Assembly: GCA_903893815.1 (NCBI GenBank)
Contig: CAITNS010000058.1
Coordinates: forward strand, 89,478 to 153,477
DNA from: an uncultured Bacteroidota bacterium
GTDB taxonomy: Bacteria > Bacteroidota > Bacteroidia > B-17B0 > Aurantibacillaceae
DNA length: 64,000 nucleotides
Reading direction: 5' to 3'
Position numbers and translations under genes: made by a program. Under the pieces are notes generated by a model, which saw only the letters and a program-made list of their open reading frames with translations, did not search any database and had not been told where the DNA came from. Of the stretch, positions 1 through 8,685 are shown piece by piece. Position 1 is the stretch's first letter, and each line of letters opens with the position of its first letter.

Positions 1-1674
1 TGAATTACGATCTAATTTAAGTTTAGATATTCCATTATTAGTGCCTACCCATAAAACATTTTCCTCAACATCATAATAAGATGCGGAAACGTAATCGTTA
101 ACCAAACTATTTTTAAACGAATAATTTTTAAATGTTTTTCCATCATATTTTACAAGTCCATCTCCAAATGTACCTATCCAAATAACAGCATTTTTATCTT
201 GATTTATTGTTACCGGCGATTTATATATAAATCCTTGCTTTTTACCTAAAATATTTAAGTGATCATTTTTGTAAATTGTCAAATTTTCTAAGTTTGCCAG
301 CCATAAATTTTTAGATGAATCAAGAAAAGCATTTTGTGTGTAAGCCGAAACGTTTTCTGACAGCGTATAATGAGAAGCTTTTCCGTTTAATTTATGTGTT
401 ACAGTTGTGTTTTTACATATCCAAAATTCGTTTTTACCAGCCTGAAGAATATGATTTACCTTATCATTTGCACTAGAAGAAGCATCAAATGGAAGAAATT
501 TATTTTTATAAAATTTATATACTGATCCACTATGGGTTCCTGCCAATAAAAATGAGTCAACCTTGCAAAGGCTTGTTATCGTTTTGTCTTCGTTAGAATA
601 ATTATTAGGATAACAGGTAGTTATACGGTTGTTCTTAACTATTTTTAAACCTTTGTCAGTGCCAAAATATAAGCTGTTTTCATCACCACTAATAGTATTT
701 ATTTTTGAATTAATGGCGTCAGATAAATAATGTTTTTGAAATGGTTTTGTATACATTTTAACCAAACCAATTGCAGCTAACCAATAATTACCTTCTTTAT
801 CAATTGTTAAGTTTTGTATATCAACATTACCTATTTCATTACTTAAATTTAGGAGCTTGAAATTACCATTCTTATAGATTTTAATTTCTGGGGTGGCAGA
901 TGTGAAAATAACGCTGCTATCTTCCGCTATTATTACATCTTTAATGTTGTGATTTGATTTTAGTTCTGAAAAATAATAATCGAATTTTTTATTAGCATAT
1001 TTTAAAATACCCTTAGTGGTTCCTATCCACAAATTTTTATTTTTATCAAATGCTAAGCACGTGGCTGTGTTATATCCAATTATGGAATCTAAATTTATTT
1101 TCCGAAAAACTTTTTCTTTTATGGTATAAATCGCCAATGATGCAGCTATCCATATAGTCCCTTCTTTATCTTCTATTAAATCACTAACGTATGTATCAAT
1201 TTCAGCCAATTGACAAAACTCCTTTTTGTTTTTATCAAGTTTATATAGGCCCGTTGCAGAGCAAGCATAAATAGTTCCATTTGAGGTTTCATGGACACTT
1301 ATAAAATAAGGCTTTTCTGACGGTTTCGCTATTTTTTTATATCCATAGTTTATGAAATTTTTTCCATCGAAATATGATATGCCCGAGATTGAAGCAATCC
1401 ATAAATTAGTTTTCTTATCTTCCGAAATTCCTTGTATTTCGTTTTCAATTAATCCATCAGTCTTAGTATAAGTAATAAATTTTAAACCATCGTAACGAGT
1501 TAAACCATCTACGCAACCAATCCATAAAAAACCTCTGGAATCATTAAATACGCGCATGGCTTCAGGCGAATGAAATCCATCTGAATGACTATAGGTTTTA
1601 AAAGAATAGTTTTGAGAAAAAAAAGAGCCTCTTAAAAAAACAGTTAACGTAAATATTAAAAAAAAACAGCGCAT
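1..1674 (-). CDS. Two-component-regulator-propeller sensor protein, N-terminal part (cut by window edge)
   Basis: The frame is open for 558 codons from an ATG at 1674 to the window edge, so the 3' part lies outside. A hydrophobic leader with a possible cleavage site after FFSQ suggests export. The rest consists of repeated blades with the pattern D-x-x-G-x-x-W-I-G/A-x-x-x-G-hydrophobic (for example RGFLWIGCVDGLTRYDG, KTNLWIASISGISYFDG, NLWIGTTKGILKY), typical of the Reg_prop periplasmic sensor propeller. In such proteins the propeller is usually followed by a Y_Y_Y domain, a membrane helix and a histidine kinase, SpoIIE or DNA-binding output. That output cannot be seen here. The blades are diverged, unlike the near-identical ones in the gene at the other end of the window. 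Confidence 0.85.
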   Translation of the reverse strand, partial: MRCFFLIFTLTVFLRGSFFSQNYSFKTYSHSDGFHSPEAMRVFNDSRGFLWIGCVDGLTRYDGLKFITYTKTDGLIENEIQGISEDKKTNLWIASISGISYFDGKNFINYGYKKIAKPSEKPYFISVHETSNGTIYACSATGLYKLDKNKKEFCQLAEIDTYVSDLIEDKEGTIWIAASLAIYTIKEKVFRKINLDSIIGYNTATCLAFDKNKNLWIGTTKGILKYANKKFDYYFSELKSNHNIKDVIIAEDSSVIFTSATPEIKIYKNGNFKLLNLSNEIGNVDIQNLTIDKEGNYWLAAIGLVKMYTKPFQKHYLSDAINSKINTISGDENSLYFGTDKGLKIVKNNRITTCYPNNYSNEDKTITSLCKVDSFLLAGTHSGSVYKFYKNKFLPFDASSSANDKVNHILQAGKNEFWICKNTTVTHKLNGKASHYTLSENVSAYTQNAFLDSSKNLWLANLENLTIYKNDHLNILGKKQGFIYKSPVTINQDKNAVIWIGTFGDGLVKYDGKTFKNYSFKNSLVNDYVSASYYDVEENVLWVGTNNGISKLKLDRNS

Positions 1675-1810
1675 TATTTAAAACAAACATAATGAAATTA
1701 ACTTATTAAAGAGTAAAGAGTAGATAAACGCTATCATTATAAAAATAAACGCTAACTTTTTGTTAATTAACTGCTAACTTACAAAGCTTGAAAAAATAAT
1801 AAATAAGATT

Positions 1811-2893
1811 TTAATCTCTCTTATTCATCAATTCTGTTTGAATACGAATAGATTCCTCATGTAATAACTGACAAATTTTTTCGGTATGAGCTCTTGGAAT
1901 ACCTAATTTTTCAGCCCATTGAGAACGAGTGCGCAAAATTTCTTGCCAACGACCTAATTGAAAAATAGTTAAATCATGGTCTTTTTTATATTCTCCAATT
2001 TGCTCAATAATAGTCATGCGTTTCTTTAACACATTAATTAATTCATCGTCCACTTCATCAATCATTTTTCTGAATTGTGTTAATATATCAACGCAATCCG
2101 GATTTTGGGAAGAAGATTGACGATATATAAGCTCATCTAATAATTCTTTTAAAGCGTTTGGCGTTAATTGCTGTTGCGCATCACTTAAAGCAACGGCTGG
2201 ATTAATGTGAGATTCAATCATTAAGCCATTCATACCTAAATCCAATGCTTTTTGAGCAACATGAGGTATTAACTCTCTATTACCACAAATATGACTTGGA
2301 TCGCAAATAATAGGTAATTCAGGTAATATGGTTTTTAACTCTATGGCAATTTCCCATAAAGGTTTGTTACGGTATTTTGTTTTACCTGCATAATGAAAGC
2401 CGCGATGAATAGCAGCTAATTTTGTAATTCCCGAATTTGAAAATCGTTCAATAGCACCTAACCATAACTGCACATCTGCATGAATTGGATTTTTAATAAA
2501 AACCGGAATATCAACACCTTTAACAACATCAGCAATTTCTTGCACACTAAAAGGATTACCCGTTGTTCTGGCTCCAATCCATAAAACATCAACTCCATGT
2601 TTTAGAGCTAATTCGGTATGTTGAGCATTTGCTACTTCCACGCATGTTTTTAAGCCAAATTGCTTCTGAACTTCAGTTAACCAACCCAATCCTGGCTCGC
2701 CAACACCTTCAAAAGCATTGGGACGAGTGCGGGGTTTCCAAATACCTGCTCTAAATAATTTTATACTTTCAATTTGAGCTAATTCTTTGGCTGTTTGCAA
2801 TATTTGCTCTTCCGTTTCTGCGCCACAAGGCCCAGCAATAATGAGCGGTTCATTACCTTTTGTAATCCAAGTATTTAAAGCTTGTATATTCAT
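1811..2893 (-). CDS. Bifunctional 3-deoxy-7-phosphoheptulonate (DAHP) synthase / chorismate mutase
   Basis: 360 aa. Residues about 10-260 are a class I-beta DAHP synthase (KDO8P-synthase-like barrel) with the AGPCGAE start motif (20-26), KPRTRP (53-58), IGARTTGNPF and the metal-binding DPSH segment. Residues about 265-350 form an AroQ-type chorismate mutase helix bundle (RKMIDEVDDELINVLKKR, then EIGEYK-like and RWQEIL segments). It condenses phosphoenolpyruvate with erythrose-4-phosphate and also converts chorismate to prephenate. Fusion of the first shikimate enzyme to chorismate mutase is common in Bacteroidota and usually allows prephenate to inhibit the synthase. It stands alone here; aroB lies about 55 kb away. 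Confidence 0.95.
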   Translation of the reverse strand: MNIQALNTWITKGNEPLIIAGPCGAETEEQILQTAKELAQIESIKLFRAGIWKPRTRPNAFEGVGEPGLGWLTEVQKQFGLKTCVEVANAQHTELALKHGVDVLWIGARTTGNPFSVQEIADVVKGVDIPVFIKNPIHADVQLWLGAIERFSNSGITKLAAIHRGFHYAGKTKYRNKPLWEIAIELKTILPELPIICDPSHICGNRELIPHVAQKALDLGMNGLMIESHINPAVALSDAQQQLTPNALKELLDELIYRQSSSQNPDCVDILTQFRKMIDEVDDELINVLKKRMTIIEQIGEYKKDHDLTIFQLGRWQEILRTRSQWAEKLGIPRAHTEKICQLLHEESIRIQTELMNKRD

Positions 2894-2973
2894 TTTACAG
2901 AATACAAAGTAACAATAAATTGTTTGATATTTTTATCTAATCCGCCAATTTATTACTATCACTTTTTACAAAA

Positions 2974-3062
2974 AATCTGTGAGAATCCGCTTTATCTGTA
3001 AAATCTGTGTTCCTATTAAAATAGGGACACAGATGAAACGGATGTGACTGAATAAAACAGAT
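2974..3062. repeat. Intergenic inverted repeat, 'ATCTGTGT/CGGATT' family
   Basis: ATCTGTGTTCCTAT (3003-3016) pairs with ATAGGGACACAGAT (3021-3034) around a TAAA loop, and an outer AATCCG/CGGAT pair extends the hairpin. The vocabulary (ATCTGTG, ACGGATG, ACTGAATAAA) resembles the elements near 13.35, 19.44 and 53.26 kb. It fills most of the gap between the DAHP synthase gene and the Cys-rich microprotein. No promoter was identified inside it. Confidence 0.6.
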
Positions 3063-3143
3063 TTTTAAATTTTATAAGTAGAAGAGATGAACTACCATTT
3101 TTGAGGTATTGTTCCAATTCCTATAAATTACCATATTTGAAAT

Positions 3144-3296
3144 ATGAACGACGACTTTAAATTTGAAAAAACGATGCAGTTAAATTTAAACTGCCCGTTA
3201 TTGCCATTTATAGATAGTTGCAAAAAAGGTAAAGACTGTTGCAAAAACTTTAAAAAAGGTGATCGCTGCAAAAAATGTCCTGGTAAGAAAAAATAG
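3144..3296 (+). CDS. Small cysteine-rich protein (50 aa), unknown function
   Basis: A 50-codon frame from ATG 3144 to TAG 3294-3296, directly abutting the convergent stop of the TPR membrane gene at 3298. It has six cysteines (17, 26, 32, 33, 42, 45), many lysines and a regular CKKGKDCC / FKKGDRCKKC pattern. There is no signal peptide, so it is probably cytoplasmic, perhaps a zinc or iron-sulfur binding peptide. Regular Cys spacing, a sensible start and end, and exact fit between neighbours argue for a real gene. I do not recognise the family. Confidence 0.6.
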   Translation: MNDDFKFEKTMQLNLNCPLLPFIDSCKKGKDCCKNFKKGDRCKKCPGKKK

Positions 3297-3297
3297 T

Positions 3298-5139
3298 TTA
3301 CCGACAATACGTCTGCAAAGGTTGCTGAGCAGCTGCAAAACCTAAATCAACCGCTTTTCTTAAATCAGCACAAGGATTTTGTTTCATATTTACTTTAACT
3401 ACTCCTTTCCAATAATAAGCTTCTGCATAATTCGCATCTAAGTTTGTACAAGCCTCTAAATCTTGTAAGCAAGATGAAAATTGTTGCATTTTACCATAAA
3501 CGATGGCTCTTCTTAAATAATACATTGGATTTTTTGAATCTAATTGAATGGCATTATTATAATATGGCAAAGCTTGGTCTAACAGATTTAAATCATCATA
3601 ACAGTTAGCTAATAAAAACTGTGCTTTTACATTTTCAGGATCTATCACTAAAGCTGTTTTAGCATCTTCAATAGCTTTAGGCATATCTTTTAACTGGTAA
3701 TATACATTTCCCCTTGCCACATAAGACTTATAGTGATCACCACGTCGGTGCAAACTAATTGATTTATCCAAATCGTTTAAGGCGTTTTTAAATTGCTGCA
3801 ATTGCATGTAAGATAATCCACGATTATAATAGGCCTTATAATAATTTGGTGCAACTGCAATCGCTCTGTTTAAATACGTAATGCCATCATTAGGTTTGCC
3901 AATGGTATTATACTCTGAACCCAAACTGTTTAACACCAAAAAAGAAGTAGGTTGTTTTTTAACTGTATCAGAAAAAATAGTGATGCTATTTTTCCAATTT
4001 AAAGTGCGCATAAAACTCAAAGAACCAAAATAAATAAGAGTTGCAAAAACAATGAAATTAATGTGTTTATCAGAAAATTTAAAAATGCTAATTAGTAAAA
4101 ACCCGAAACCAATTAACGGCAAATACATATAACGATCGGCTGTAATTACTTCTCCAAAAGGAATTAATTGAATAACCAATAAAAAATTAGCTAATATAAA
4201 CCCTAGAGCGCCAATAATGACTAATTGCTTTTTCTTATATAAACGAATGATAAGGATAGCAAGCAAAACCCAAACTAAATAGCCTAACACAATCCAAATT
4301 ATTTTATTGTCAGGGTATGGATACACTAAAGATAAATTAATCGGAAATAAAAATTTCACGATGTAAAAAGCCATACAATAGCCAGCATAACCAATTCGTT
4401 CATAAATTGGAATATCGATGTCTGATGTTATAAACTTATCTTCTGTACGTGTATAAAGCGTAATAAAACCCATTAATAAGGCTACAGCAAAAAATGGCAC
4501 TTTTTGCAATATAGATTTTCTGGAAACTGGAATTTGAAGTAAATAATCAATAGCAAACAAACATAAAGGAAAAGCAATAGCCGATGGTTTTGACAAACAA
4601 GCCACAACAAATAATACAAAAGAAATAACCGCAAATTTCAACTTTCCCTCCCTACTATAGCGTATGTATGCAATGGCTGCTAATACATAAAATGTGGTGT
4701 AAATAATATTGTTTTTTGCCGATACCCAAGCAATGGTTTCTACTTGCATGGGATGCATAGCAAAAATTAAGGCAACCAAAATAGCGTAACGAAAATTAGA
4801 GAATAACAACAACGTTAACCGGTACACTAAAAACACATTTAAAGTATGTCCTAAAATATTAGTAGCATGCTGCCATACAGCATCTCCATGAAATAAAAGC
4901 CAATCTGTTGCAAATGCAATCATAGTAACAGGAGCATAATTTCCCACATAGTGTTGACTAAAAAATGCCTTGATATTAAACTGATGAACGTCTACGTTAT
5001 TTAATAAAATATCTTTATCGTCCCAACCAAAAAAACTGATACCAAAAATTTTAAAATAAACAATTGGAACTAGCAATAACAAAACTGTCAAAAAAAGTTT
5101 TTGACTTTTGTTGTTTATAGTTGATGCCTTTTGGTTCAT
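3298..5139 (-). CDS. Polytopic membrane protein with C-terminal TPRs (TMTC / GT-C glycosyltransferase-like)
   Basis: The N-terminal two thirds carry about ten hydrophobic helices. The first large extracytoplasmic loop starts with the acidic FGWDDKDIL motif and is followed by YAPVTM, HPMQVETIAWVSAKNN and DRYMYLP, as in TMTC-like and other GT-C transferases that use polyprenyl-phosphate sugars. The C-terminal third is a run of about five tetratricopeptide repeats (YYKAYYNRGLSYMQLQQF and similar). The frame also opens 13 codons earlier at 5178, but that start would overlap the divergent gene at 5172. The ATG at 5139 leads straight into the first membrane helix and has a TATATTTG box just upstream, so it is preferred. 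Glycosyl transfer is inferred, not proven. Confidence 0.75.
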   Translation of the reverse strand: MNQKASTINNKSQKLFLTVLLLLVPIVYFKIFGISFFGWDDKDILLNNVDVHQFNIKAFFSQHYVGNYAPVTMIAFATDWLLFHGDAVWQHATNILGHTLNVFLVYRLTLLLFSNFRYAILVALIFAMHPMQVETIAWVSAKNNIIYTTFYVLAAIAYIRYSREGKLKFAVISFVLFVVACLSKPSAIAFPLCLFAIDYLLQIPVSRKSILQKVPFFAVALLMGFITLYTRTEDKFITSDIDIPIYERIGYAGYCMAFYIVKFLFPINLSLVYPYPDNKIIWIVLGYLVWVLLAILIIRLYKKKQLVIIGALGFILANFLLVIQLIPFGEVITADRYMYLPLIGFGFLLISIFKFSDKHINFIVFATLIYFGSLSFMRTLNWKNSITIFSDTVKKQPTSFLVLNSLGSEYNTIGKPNDGITYLNRAIAVAPNYYKAYYNRGLSYMQLQQFKNALNDLDKSISLHRRGDHYKSYVARGNVYYQLKDMPKAIEDAKTALVIDPENVKAQFLLANCYDDLNLLDQALPYYNNAIQLDSKNPMYYLRRAIVYGKMQQFSSCLQDLEACTNLDANYAEAYYWKGVVKVNMKQNPCADLRKAVDLGFAAAQQPLQTYCR

Positions 5140-5144
5140 GTTTA

Positions 5145-5152
5145 CAAATATA
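5145..5152 (-). promoter_or_regulatory. Candidate -7 element TATATTTG
   Basis: Exact match to the Bacteroidota -7 consensus TAnnTTTG, ending 5 nt before the ATG at 5139. No TTG lies at the usual distance upstream. If functional, transcription would begin at or next to the start codon. Confidence 0.4.
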
Positions 5153-5171
5153 AAATTATTACCTTTAACCG

Positions 5172-5942
5172 ATGCCACAATTATCTGTAGTTATTATCAC
5201 TTTTAACGAGGAAAAAAACATTGCTCGTTGCTTGGAATCTGTGAAAGAGATTGCCGATGAAATTGTTGTGCTTGATTCTTTTAGTAAAGACCGTACAAAG
5301 GAAATATGTGCCTCTTTTGGCGTTAAATTTTACGAGCATGCGTTTGATGGGCATATCCAACAAAAAAACCGAGCCATTACTTATGCTTCGCATCCACATA
5401 TTCTGTCTTTGGATGCTGATGAAGCATTAGATGAAACCTTAAAAAATTCCATTTTAGAGGTTAAGAAAAATTGGACTCATGATGGTTATTATATGAACCG
5501 TTTAACTAATTATTGCGGTCATTGGGTAAAACATTGCAACTGGTATCCTGATACAAAAATGCGATTATGGGACAGCAGAAAAGGTTCTTGGACAGGTATT
5601 AATCCACACGATAAATACGAATTAACAGGAGGTGATAAAAACACTAAACATCTTAAAGGAGATATTTTACACTACAGTTACTATACACAAGAAGATCATT
5701 ACAAGCAAGTAGAATATTTCACGAATATTGCCTCCAAAGCTTTTGTGGAAGCAGGAAAAAAAGCACCGTTCTATAAATTAATTGCCAATCCCATTGCTAA
5801 ATTTATTGATCACTATTTATTGCATTTAGGGTTTTTAGATGGAAAGGCTGGTTACTTAATTTCTAAAATATCGGCTTATGCCACTTATTTGAAATACAAA
5901 AAAATCAGAGACATTTACAAACAACAAGCGCTTGCAAAATAA
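5172..5942 (+). CDS. Glycosyltransferase family 2, WaaE/KdtX-like
   Basis: 256 aa, complete GT-A fold transferase. The N-terminus SVVIITFNEEKNI binds the nucleotide sugar, and a DAD metal-binding motif lies at 81-83 in LSLDADEAL. The conserved middle (RLTNYCGHWVKHCNWYPD, MRLWDSRKG) and the LHYSY segment match the family of LPS-core beta-glucosyltransferases. It probably adds a sugar to lipid A core or another envelope glycan at the cytoplasmic face. The downstream GT9 gene overlaps its end by 11 bp, so the two are co-translated. Confidence 0.88.
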   Translation: MPQLSVVIITFNEEKNIARCLESVKEIADEIVVLDSFSKDRTKEICASFGVKFYEHAFDGHIQQKNRAITYASHPHILSLDADEALDETLKNSILEVKKNWTHDGYYMNRLTNYCGHWVKHCNWYPDTKMRLWDSRKGSWTGINPHDKYELTGGDKNTKHLKGDILHYSYYTQEDHYKQVEYFTNIASKAFVEAGKKAPFYKLIANPIAKFIDHYLLHLGFLDGKAGYLISKISAYATYLKYKKIRDIYKQQALAK

Positions 5943-6933
5943 TCCTGTTATAATTATAAGTCGAACCGATAGCATTGGCGATGTGGTATTAACCTTGCCT
6001 ATGGCTGGCATTATTAAACAGTTTTTGCCTCAAAGCAACATTATTTTTTTAGGAAGAAATTACACTAAGGATGTAATTGCATTATCAGAACATGTGGATG
6101 AATTTGTAAGTTATGATGATATTTTAAAACTCAATCCCAATGAACAAATTGATGCCTTTAAGAAATTAAACGCCACTCATATCATTCATGTTTTTCCTGT
6201 AAAAGATATTGCACAACTAGCAAAAAAAGCTGGCATTGCAACTCGCATTGGTACTACCAATCGTTTATGGCATTGGTTTACATGCAATGTTAGAATTAAG
6301 TTCTCTCGTAAAAATTCTGATTTACACGAAGCGCAGTTAAATACTAAATTATTAAATCCACTTGGTATTCAAAAAGTCTTTAGCATAGAGGAATTAGCCA
6401 CGAATTACGGCTTCACAAAAGTTCCAACATTAGAAAAAACACATTTAGATTTAATTGATAAAACAAAAATCAATGTCATTCTTCATCCAAAATCAAAAGG
6501 CAGTGCTCGCGAATGGGGCTTAGATAATTTTTCGAAACTCATTACGCAACTTGATAAAACAACACATCAAATTTATATTAGTGGTACACAACAAGAAGGA
6601 GAATTAGTAAAAGACTTAATTGCCAATCATCCTGAGGCAATTAATTTAACGGGGAAATTATCCTTACAACAATTTATTGCTTTTATTAATCATTGTGATG
6701 TATTGATAGCTGCTAGTACTGGCCCTTTGCATATTGCATCTGCACTTGGCAAAAAAGCTATTGGTTTGTTTGCGCCCATGCGTCCAATTCATCCAGGCCG
6801 ATGGAAACCAATTGGCGTAAAAGCTAATTACTTAGTATTAAATAAAGATTGCAGTGATTGTCGTAAAACGATGAATTGCCATTGTATTAGAGAAATTAAA
6901 ACGATGGACGTTATAAACGTAATTGATAAATAA
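5932..6933 (+). CDS. Glycosyltransferase family 9 (heptosyltransferase-like)
   Basis: 333 aa. SRTDSIGDVVLTLP near the N-terminus, a HPKSKGSAREWG loop, and the C-terminal ASTGPLHIASALGKKAIGLFAP donor-binding motif define GT9 (ADP-heptose:LPS heptosyltransferase, WaaC/F/Q). A Cys-rich tail (CSDCRKTMNCHC) is common in this branch. The frame starts with TTG, overlapping the preceding gene by 11 bp; no in-frame ATG is available before the essential N-terminal motif. It very likely acts on the same saccharide as the GT2. Donor sugar unknown. Confidence 0.87.
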   Translation: MQNNPVIIISRTDSIGDVVLTLPMAGIIKQFLPQSNIIFLGRNYTKDVIALSEHVDEFVSYDDILKLNPNEQIDAFKKLNATHIIHVFPVKDIAQLAKKAGIATRIGTTNRLWHWFTCNVRIKFSRKNSDLHEAQLNTKLLNPLGIQKVFSIEELATNYGFTKVPTLEKTHLDLIDKTKINVILHPKSKGSAREWGLDNFSKLITQLDKTTHQIYISGTQQEGELVKDLIANHPEAINLTGKLSLQQFIAFINHCDVLIAASTGPLHIASALGKKAIGLFAPMRPIHPGRWKPIGVKANYLVLNKDCSDCRKTMNCHCIREIKTMDVINVIDK

Positions 6934-7730
6934 TGAGTGAATTAAATAATAAAGTGATTTGGATTACTGGCGCTTCATCAGGCATTGGCGAAGCTTTAGT
7001 ATATGAGTGTGCGAAAAAAAATGCACTAATTGTTCTATCTGCTCGCCGTGAAGGTGAATTATTTCGTGTATCAAAAGCGGCAGGATTAACCTCAAGCAAT
7101 TCTTTAATTATTCCTTTTGATTTATCAGATACGAGCCAGGCAAAAGAGTATGCGCAACAAATTATTACAAAGTTTGGGCGAATAGACATTTTAATAAATA
7201 ACGGCGGACAAAGCCAGCGTTCATCCGTTATAGAAACCTCAGCAGAAACCGAAAGACAATTAATGGAAATTAATTATTTCAGCGCGGTTAACTTATCCAA
7301 AGCAGCATTACCAGTGATGTTAAAATATGGTAGTGGGAAAATTGTTGTAGTGAGTAGTATTGCAGGAAAATTTGGTTTCTTTTTACGCTCATCATATTCA
7401 GCAGCCAAACATGCCTTACACGGTTACTTTGAAAGCTTACGTTTAGAGAATGAGAAAAAAGGAATTAGCGTATTGATGGTTTGCCCGGGGAAAATAAAAA
7501 CCAACGTGTCTTTAAATGCAGCAAGCTCGACAGGTGATTCACATAACAAAATGGATCCTAGTCACGAAAATGCCATGAGTGTACAAGAATGTGCTAAGCA
7601 AATTATTGCAGGCATAATGAATGACAAAGAAGAAATTTTTATTGGAGGAAAGGAATTACTGATTGTAAAAATCAAACGCTTTTTTCCTAAACTGTTTGGA
7701 AAGTTGATTAGAAAGCAGAGTCCTTATTAG
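6933..7730 (+). CDS. Short-chain dehydrogenase/reductase (SDR)
   Basis: 265 aa classical SDR: TGASSGIG cofactor motif (12-19), NNGG (89-92), catalytic Ser142, Tyr155 and Lys159 (YSAAK), and a PGKIKT motif after the active site. It is closest in feel to the DHRS7-like group of NAD(P)-dependent oxidoreductases. Its ATG overlaps the GT9 stop codon (TAATG), so GT2, GT9 and SDR form one operon. Substrate unknown. It ends by a 4-bp tail-to-tail overlap with the deacetylase gene. Confidence 0.9.
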   Translation: MSELNNKVIWITGASSGIGEALVYECAKKNALIVLSARREGELFRVSKAAGLTSSNSLIIPFDLSDTSQAKEYAQQIITKFGRIDILINNGGQSQRSSVIETSAETERQLMEINYFSAVNLSKAALPVMLKYGSGKIVVVSSIAGKFGFFLRSSYSAAKHALHGYFESLRLENEKKGISVLMVCPGKIKTNVSLNAASSTGDSHNKMDPSHENAMSVQECAKQIIAGIMNDKEEIFIGGKELLIVKIKRFFPKLFGKLIRKQSPY

Positions 7731-8485
7731 TTTACCTTTTCTGCAAAACTATATCCATTCTCTTTAATAGCTGGAATCAAAACTTCCAATAATTCAGGCA
7801 TAAAATCTAAGCGGTCGTGTAATAAAATGATAGCACCTGGTTTTAATTGAGATAACACACGTTGTTTTATTTTTTCCACGTCTTTTATAGAGGTATCATA
7901 GCTACGCACATTCCAGCCAATGGATTGTAAACCTATTTTTTTTAAAGCTTTGGCAATGTTAGGATTGGTTACTCCATAAGGCGGACGAAATAACTTTGAT
8001 TGGGGTTGATAGTATTCAATTAATCTTTGGCAAGTAGCAAAATCCTCTGTTACTTTTTTTGTTGACCATAAATCAATGAAGTTATGATGAGAATAGCTAT
8101 GATTCCCAATTTGATGTCCTTCAGCTACAATTTGATTTAAGATGGATTCATTGCCTTGTATGTTTTTTCCAATAATAAAAAACAATGCCTTTACATTATG
8201 TTTTTTTAGAACTTCCAAAACCTTAACTGTATTGGAATGTGGGCCATCATCAAAAGTCAACAATACTTTTTTATAAGATGTATTTAAATGATTGATTGAA
8301 GTTAAATGAAAATTTAATCCGATAAAATAAGCGCCACAAAATTGAATGATGGCAAATAGCTTAATCCAAATAATCAAATACCAATAACTTAGTTGTAGCG
8401 AAGACTGAAAAATAAAAAAAGCGATTAATCCAATTAAAAAAGTAATTGTAAAAGGCAAAAATTTTATGAATCGGGTTGATGACAT
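7727..8485 (-). CDS. Polysaccharide deacetylase (NodB/CE4) family, membrane anchored
   Basis: 252 aa. Two hydrophobic helices (about 10-27 and 33-57) anchor the protein. The NodB domain follows with TFDDGP (77-82, catalytic Asp and metal-binding Asp), HSYSH (129-133, metal His pair), FRPPYG (166-171) and LLHD (221-224). All five CE4 motifs are intact, so a zinc-dependent N-acetyl-sugar deacetylase acting in the periplasm is expected (peptidoglycan or envelope glycan). It lies downstream of the ketosynthase locus in the same direction, separated by an inverted-repeat element, so co-transcription is possible. Confidence 0.88.
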   Translation of the reverse strand: MSSTRFIKFLPFTITFLIGLIAFFIFQSSLQLSYWYLIIWIKLFAIIQFCGAYFIGLNFHLTSINHLNTSYKKVLLTFDDGPHSNTVKVLEVLKKHNVKALFFIIGKNIQGNESILNQIVAEGHQIGNHSYSHHNFIDLWSTKKVTEDFATCQRLIEYYQPQSKLFRPPYGVTNPNIAKALKKIGLQSIGWNVRSYDTSIKDVEKIKQRVLSQLKPGAIILLHDRLDFMPELLEVLIPAIKENGYSFAEKVN

Positions 8486-8517
8486 TTTACTTTACTACTT
8501 TGTGTTTAAAAAAATTT

Positions 8518-8660
8518 AAAACACATAGTGACATAGTTTTTGTATTGTTTGAAAGTAGGCTAATAGAAAAACACATTTTTAACATAGAATGCTTTGTGTA
8601 AAGCGAAGCTTCTATCACTTCTCTTATTGCATTAATAAAACCTATGTGCCTATGTGGTTT
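8518..8660. repeat. Intergenic element with doubled inverted ends (ACATAG type)
   Basis: The left end AAAACACATAGTGACATAG (8518-8536) is nearly the reverse complement of the right end CTATGTGCCTATGTGGTTT (8642-8660). Each end contains the same short word twice. The interior is AT-rich and non-coding. The gap at 11.86-11.99 kb has the same architecture with different words. Confidence 0.65.
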
Positions 8661-8685
8661 ATTAATTATCAAATCTATTAGATTT

